A DNA stretch of 64,000 nt from Corynebacterium callunae DSM 20147 (GTDB taxonomy: Bacteria > Actinomycetota > Actinomycetes > Mycobacteriales > Mycobacteriaceae): the NCBI RefSeq assembly GCF_000344785.1, contig NC_020506.1:2294001-2358000 (forward strand), written 5' to 3'. Numbering within the stretch: position 1 is the stretch's first letter; each line of letters begins with the position of its first letter. The position numbers and the translations under genes are program-made. This document shows, in pieces, positions 60,911 to 64,000 of the stretch. The notes under the pieces were generated by a model. It saw only the letters and a list, made by a program, of their open reading frames with translations. It was not told where the DNA came from and did no database searches.

Positions 60911-62263
60911 CTAATGAGTGTTAGCTTCTGATTCTTCAACCTCTACATAGGGGTTTTCACCATTAAGTACACTGCGTGCTCGTGCTGAATCCAAAGTGCC
61001 AGTCCACTTGCCAACCAACAAGGTTGCCACTGAGTTACCAGCAAAGTTGGTCAGTGCACGGGCCTCAGACATGAACTTATCAATACCCACGATGACATCC
61101 ACACCATGCAGAAGTTCTGGGCGGTGAGAGGACAAACCAGCGGCAAGAGTTGCAATACCCGCACCGGAGACACCAGCTGCACCCTTAGAAGCGATGATCA
61201 TAAAGACCAGGAGGCCAATTTGCTCACCCAGGCTCATCTCTACATTCATTGCATCAGCAATAAAGATGGATGCCATGGTCAGGTAGATTGCGGTGCCATC
61301 CAGGTTGAAGGAGTAACCGGTTGGAACAACAATGCCGACAGTTGGCTTTGCAACACCAATGTGCTCCATCTTGCGCATCAAGCTTGGCAGTGCGGACTCG
61401 GAGGAGGAAGTTGCAAAAATCAGCAGGAATTCCTTGCCCAGGTAGCGGCACAGCTTGAAGATATTAAAGCCGGTGAAGGCCTTAAGAACTGCACCCAAAA
61501 TACCGAAGATGAAGATGAAACAGGTGATGTAGAAGGCCAGAATCAAAATGCCCAGCTGAACAACTGCATCAAATCCGGTTTCACCGACAACACCGGCCAT
61601 GGCGCCAAAGGCACCAACTGGAGCCAACCACAAAATCCAGTTCAGGATCTTGAAGATCAACTTCTGCATATGAGACACAAAGTCCAAGATGGGCTGGCCT
61701 TTATCTCCCATGGACTGCGCAGCAAAACCAACCAAGATGGCAATAAAGAGCACCTGCAGCACAGATCCGCTGGTAAATGCAGAGAAGAAGGTATCAGGGA
61801 TGATGGACTGAATAAAGCCCATCAAGCCTTCGTGGCTTTCTTCAGGCTTAGCAAAAGTAGATTCTGAATCCACTGGAATGTTCAGACCTGAACCTGGCTG
61901 GATGAGGTTGCCTACGACCAGGCCGATAGCCAGTGCGAAGGTGGACATGGTGATGAAGTACGCCAGTGCGATGCCGCCGGCACGACCAACGGTGGCTGCT
62001 GCCTTAACTGAGCCAATGCCCAGCACCAAGGTACAGAAGATAACGGGTGCGATGATCATCTTGATCAAAGACACAAACATGGTTCCCAGGACTTTAAGCT
62101 CTTTGCCGAGTTCTGGGGAAATTAGACCAACAGTAATGCCAGCGATCAATGCAATGATTACTGCGATGTAGAGCCAGTGGGTGCGATCCTTCTTTGCCGG
62201 TTTCGCTACCACGATGTGCTCATTTTTAATGTCGCTGTGAGATGACTCAGGATGCGAGCTCAT
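60911..62263 (-). CDS. dctA: C4-dicarboxylate:cation symporter
   Basis: A 450-residue DAACS-family importer for succinate, fumarate and malate. Eight helices and two re-entrant loops are expected. Signatures are SLIKMIIAPVIFCTLVLGIGS, the serine-rich ATSSSESALPSLM, PTGYSFNLDGTAIYLTMASIF and FMSEARALTNFAGNSVATLLV. GAAGGA lies 6 nt before the ATG. A RamB-like sequence is found about 215 bp upstream. The family relative at 9656 differs in all these motifs. Confidence 0.94.
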   Translation of the reverse strand: MSSHPESSHSDIKNEHIVVAKPAKKDRTHWLYIAVIIALIAGITVGLISPELGKELKVLGTMFVSLIKMIIAPVIFCTLVLGIGSVKAAATVGRAGGIALAYFITMSTFALAIGLVVGNLIQPGSGLNIPVDSESTFAKPEESHEGLMGFIQSIIPDTFFSAFTSGSVLQVLFIAILVGFAAQSMGDKGQPILDFVSHMQKLIFKILNWILWLAPVGAFGAMAGVVGETGFDAVVQLGILILAFYITCFIFIFGILGAVLKAFTGFNIFKLCRYLGKEFLLIFATSSSESALPSLMRKMEHIGVAKPTVGIVVPTGYSFNLDGTAIYLTMASIFIADAMNVEMSLGEQIGLLVFMIIASKGAAGVSGAGIATLAAGLSSHRPELLHGVDVIVGIDKFMSEARALTNFAGNSVATLLVGKWTGTLDSARARSVLNGENPYVEVEESEANTH

Positions 62264-62476
62264 GAGAATCCTTCTTCAAGCTAAGGGAAAGCATCGTTTC
62301 AGCAATGCCACTAATTGAGCTGCCAGGTGACATTTAAATATCAGCACCCTGACAGGAATGGGAAAATTATGTAAAAGTTTGGGCCAAGACGCAAAGTGCG
62401 AATTTTGTGGCGCAGCGCATTAATTGGTGCTAATTTATGGCACCGCACGTCAGGGGCCTAAATCGGGTGTAATGTC

Positions 62477-62488
62477 AAACTTTGCAAA
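62477..62488. promoter_or_regulatory. RamB-like site upstream of dctA
   Basis: AAACTTTGCAAA matches the core of the RamB binding consensus of C. glutamicum. It lies between the dctA start and the ptrB 3' end, some 215 bp from dctA, which is rather far. Confidence 0.4.
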
Positions 62489-62510
62489 TTTCTACTAAAA
62501 TACAGAAATA

Positions 62511-62536
62511 CCCCCAAAAGTGTTTTTGGGGGTAAA
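62511..62536 (-). terminator. ptrB terminator
   Basis: CCCCCAAAA (62511-62519) pairs with TTTTGGGGG (62524-62532). On the minus strand TATTTCTG follows, about 30 bp after the ptrB stop. Confidence 0.6.
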
Positions 62537-62560
62537 ATCTTGTTCGCTTGGCGAACAGTC

Positions 62561-64000
62561 TTATTCTGTTACGCCCGTGGCCTGGTTAATCAGCCAACCG
62601 TATTCAAAAGCGGTCTCGCGCCACTTCTCATAACGTCCCGACACTCCACCATGACCAGCAACCATTTCGGTCTTTAGGAGGAACTCTCCACCGGTAGCAG
62701 TTGATCGCAACTTGGCCACCCATTTTGCTGGTTCCACATAAAGCACGCGGGTGTCATTAAGTGAAGTTACTGCCAAGATATTGGGGTATTTCTTGGCCTC
62801 CACATTTTCATATGGAGCATAGGAAGCCATGTAGTCATAGACCTCCTTATTGTGCAAAGGATCGCCCCACTCATCCCACTCAATAACTGTCAAAGGCAAC
62901 TCTGGCATCAACATTGAAGTCAAAGGATCCACAAAAGGAACGTTGGCTTCAATTGCTTTAAAACGATCCCCTGCCATATTGGCGATAGCACCCATGAGCA
63001 TGCCACCTGCCGAACCACCCTCCGCAACCAACATGTCAGGTGCAGTAAGTCCCTGTGCAATGAGTGCATCAGCGACATCAATAAAGTCAGTGAAGGTGTT
63101 TTTCTTGGTCAGCATCTTGCCATTGTCATACCATCCGCGGCCCATCTCGCCACCACCACGAACGTGAGCAATTGCGAAAATCATTCCACGATCCATCAAG
63201 GACAATCGTGCAATGGAAAACCCTGGATCAATGGAGGATTCATAGGATCCATATCCATATAACAATGCCGGGTTTGGCTTAGTTAGATCCATATCTGCAC
63301 GGTGCACCAAAGATACGGGAATCTTGGCACCATCGGCAGCAGTTACCCACAAACGTGAAGAAGTGTAATCGGCTCGGTTGTAGCCGCCTAAGACTTCCTG
63401 CTGCTTGAGTAAGGTGCGCTCGCCAGTTGCAATCCAATAGTTGAAAAGCTGGGAGGGCGTAGTGAAAGAGCCATAAGAAATGCGGATAACCGGAGCATCC
63501 CATTCTGGATTTCCACCGGAGGCAACGGTATAAATTTCTTCATCAAATTCCAATTGCTCAAATTCACCAAAGGAACCGTCGACAAGCTTCATGATGGCCA
63601 CCTGGCCAATTGCATTAGACCTGTACCCCAGGATGATGAAGTCGCGGTAGGTATCAACACCTTCAATACGTACCGAATCCTCATGTGCCACCAAGCTATG
63701 CAAGGACTCCAGAGAATTAAGTTCTGCAACTGGCGCCCAGCCCACTGAGAAATTGGGGCCTTCTGCATTGTGGGTGACCAGCCAGACATCTTCGCCATCA
63801 ATTACTGCATGGTCAATGTCATATTCCACGCCTTCTGCACGGGGAATCAGCACCTGGGGCTCGCCCTCTGGCTGCTCAAATGGCAAAACGCGAACTTCGG
63901 AGGTGATCTTGGAGGCACAGCCCATAAGAATGTACTTATCTGAACGTGTGGTTCCCACCCAGGTGGAAAAACGCTCATCTGGTTCGTGATAAACCAAGAC
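62561..64000 (-). CDS. ptrB: Oligopeptidase B (prolyl oligopeptidase family), 3' part
   Basis: The C-terminal 480 residues of a serine peptidase that cuts after Arg or Lys in short peptides; the 5' end lies beyond the window. Visible are the end of the beta-propeller and the whole hydrolase domain. The nucleophile serine is in EGGSAGGMLMG, the aspartate in SLNDTRVLYVEPAKW, and the histidine in GHGGVSGRYEKW. The frame is open to the window edge. It is monocistronic at its 3' end, with a terminator. Confidence 0.93.
   Translation of the reverse strand, partial: VLVYHEPDERFSTWVGTTRSDKYILMGCASKITSEVRVLPFEQPEGEPQVLIPRAEGVEYDIDHAVIDGEDVWLVTHNAEGPNFSVGWAPVAELNSLESLHSLVAHEDSVRIEGVDTYRDFIILGYRSNAIGQVAIMKLVDGSFGEFEQLEFDEEIYTVASGGNPEWDAPVIRISYGSFTTPSQLFNYWIATGERTLLKQQEVLGGYNRADYTSSRLWVTAADGAKIPVSLVHRADMDLTKPNPALLYGYGSYESSIDPGFSIARLSLMDRGMIFAIAHVRGGGEMGRGWYDNGKMLTKKNTFTDFIDVADALIAQGLTAPDMLVAEGGSAGGMLMGAIANMAGDRFKAIEANVPFVDPLTSMLMPELPLTVIEWDEWGDPLHNKEVYDYMASYAPYENVEAKKYPNILAVTSLNDTRVLYVEPAKWVAKLRSTATGGEFLLKTEMVAGHGGVSGRYEKWRETAFEYGWLINQATGVTE

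Overview
This window looks like core chromosome of a Corynebacterium closely related to C. glutamicum. The evidence is the gene content and order: nrdHI, rpmJ, nadE, pgm, an rrn operon, murA, ramA, cysK-cysE, sucCD, actA, dusB, phoU, pst, mshD, the pur genes, mpx, a secreted nuclease, dctA and ptrB. Mycothiol synthase, a ramA-type regulator and very frequent leaderless-type starts agree with this. I see no prophage, insertion sequence, CRISPR array or obvious genomic island, so I do not claim a new multi-gene system.

Layout. 1-1.1 kb: end of a ribonucleotide reductase operon (nrdH-nrdI, minus strand) with a pair of NrdR boxes, then the zinc-free L36 gene. 1.3-9.6 kb: NAD synthetase, a fructosamine-kinase-like protein, a split-barrel flavoprotein, an AcuI-type reductase, a decayed luciferase-like monooxygenase, two tandem tRNA-Ala genes, a membrane-anchored DsbA-like protein, phosphoglucomutase, a two-gene fluoride channel and a DUF1648 membrane protein. 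9.7-16.7 kb: a DAACS symporter with a McbR-type operator, a MacB/LolD-like ABC exporter and a Mycobacterium-type ilvD. 16.8-22.6 kb: a 5S-23S-16S rRNA operon on the minus strand, without spacer tRNAs. 22.7-28.1 kb: murA carrying Asp117, a cobalamin adenosyltransferase, ramA with a GGGGT/ACCCC-rich control region, and cysK and cysE.

28.2-34.9 kb: tRNA-Phe, two tRNA-Asp, tRNA-Glu and tRNA-Lys, interleaved with sucCD, a FrnE-type oxidoreductase, a CPBP protease and the succinyl-CoA:acetate CoA-transferase. 35.3-41.4 kb: dusB and phoU converging on the pstSCAB phosphate operon, with a Pho-box-like repeat upstream of pstS. 41.8-47.9 kb: mshD, an LmeA-like protein, a lipid kinase, a nitrobindin-like protein lacking the usual heme ligand, a class IV PLP enzyme, a YgfZ-like protein and a DUF3073 protein. 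48.4-56.8 kb: purM, purF, purL-purQ-purS, with a sterol-carrier-like protein, a double-hotdog thioesterase and a hemolysin III-like membrane protein. 56.9-64 kb: mpx peroxidase, a large secreted nuclease, a polysaccharide deacetylase-like protein, dctA and the 3' part of oligopeptidase B, cut by the window end.

How the parts work together. Sulfur: cysE and cysK make cysteine, and cysK shares a McbR-type operator with the DAACS symporter. Acetate and TCA: ramA, sucCD and actA cluster and all touch succinyl-CoA or acetate metabolism. Phosphate: pstSCAB and phoU, with the secreted nuclease as a possible scavenger. Thiol redox: mshD, mpx and two DsbA-type proteins. Purines: purMF and purSQL. The most useful leads are a dispersed intergenic palindrome (CGTCGAAAAGC and its inverse), the regulatory sites, the MurA and nitrobindin substitutions, and the pseudogene. 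All identifications come from reading the sequence without database searches.
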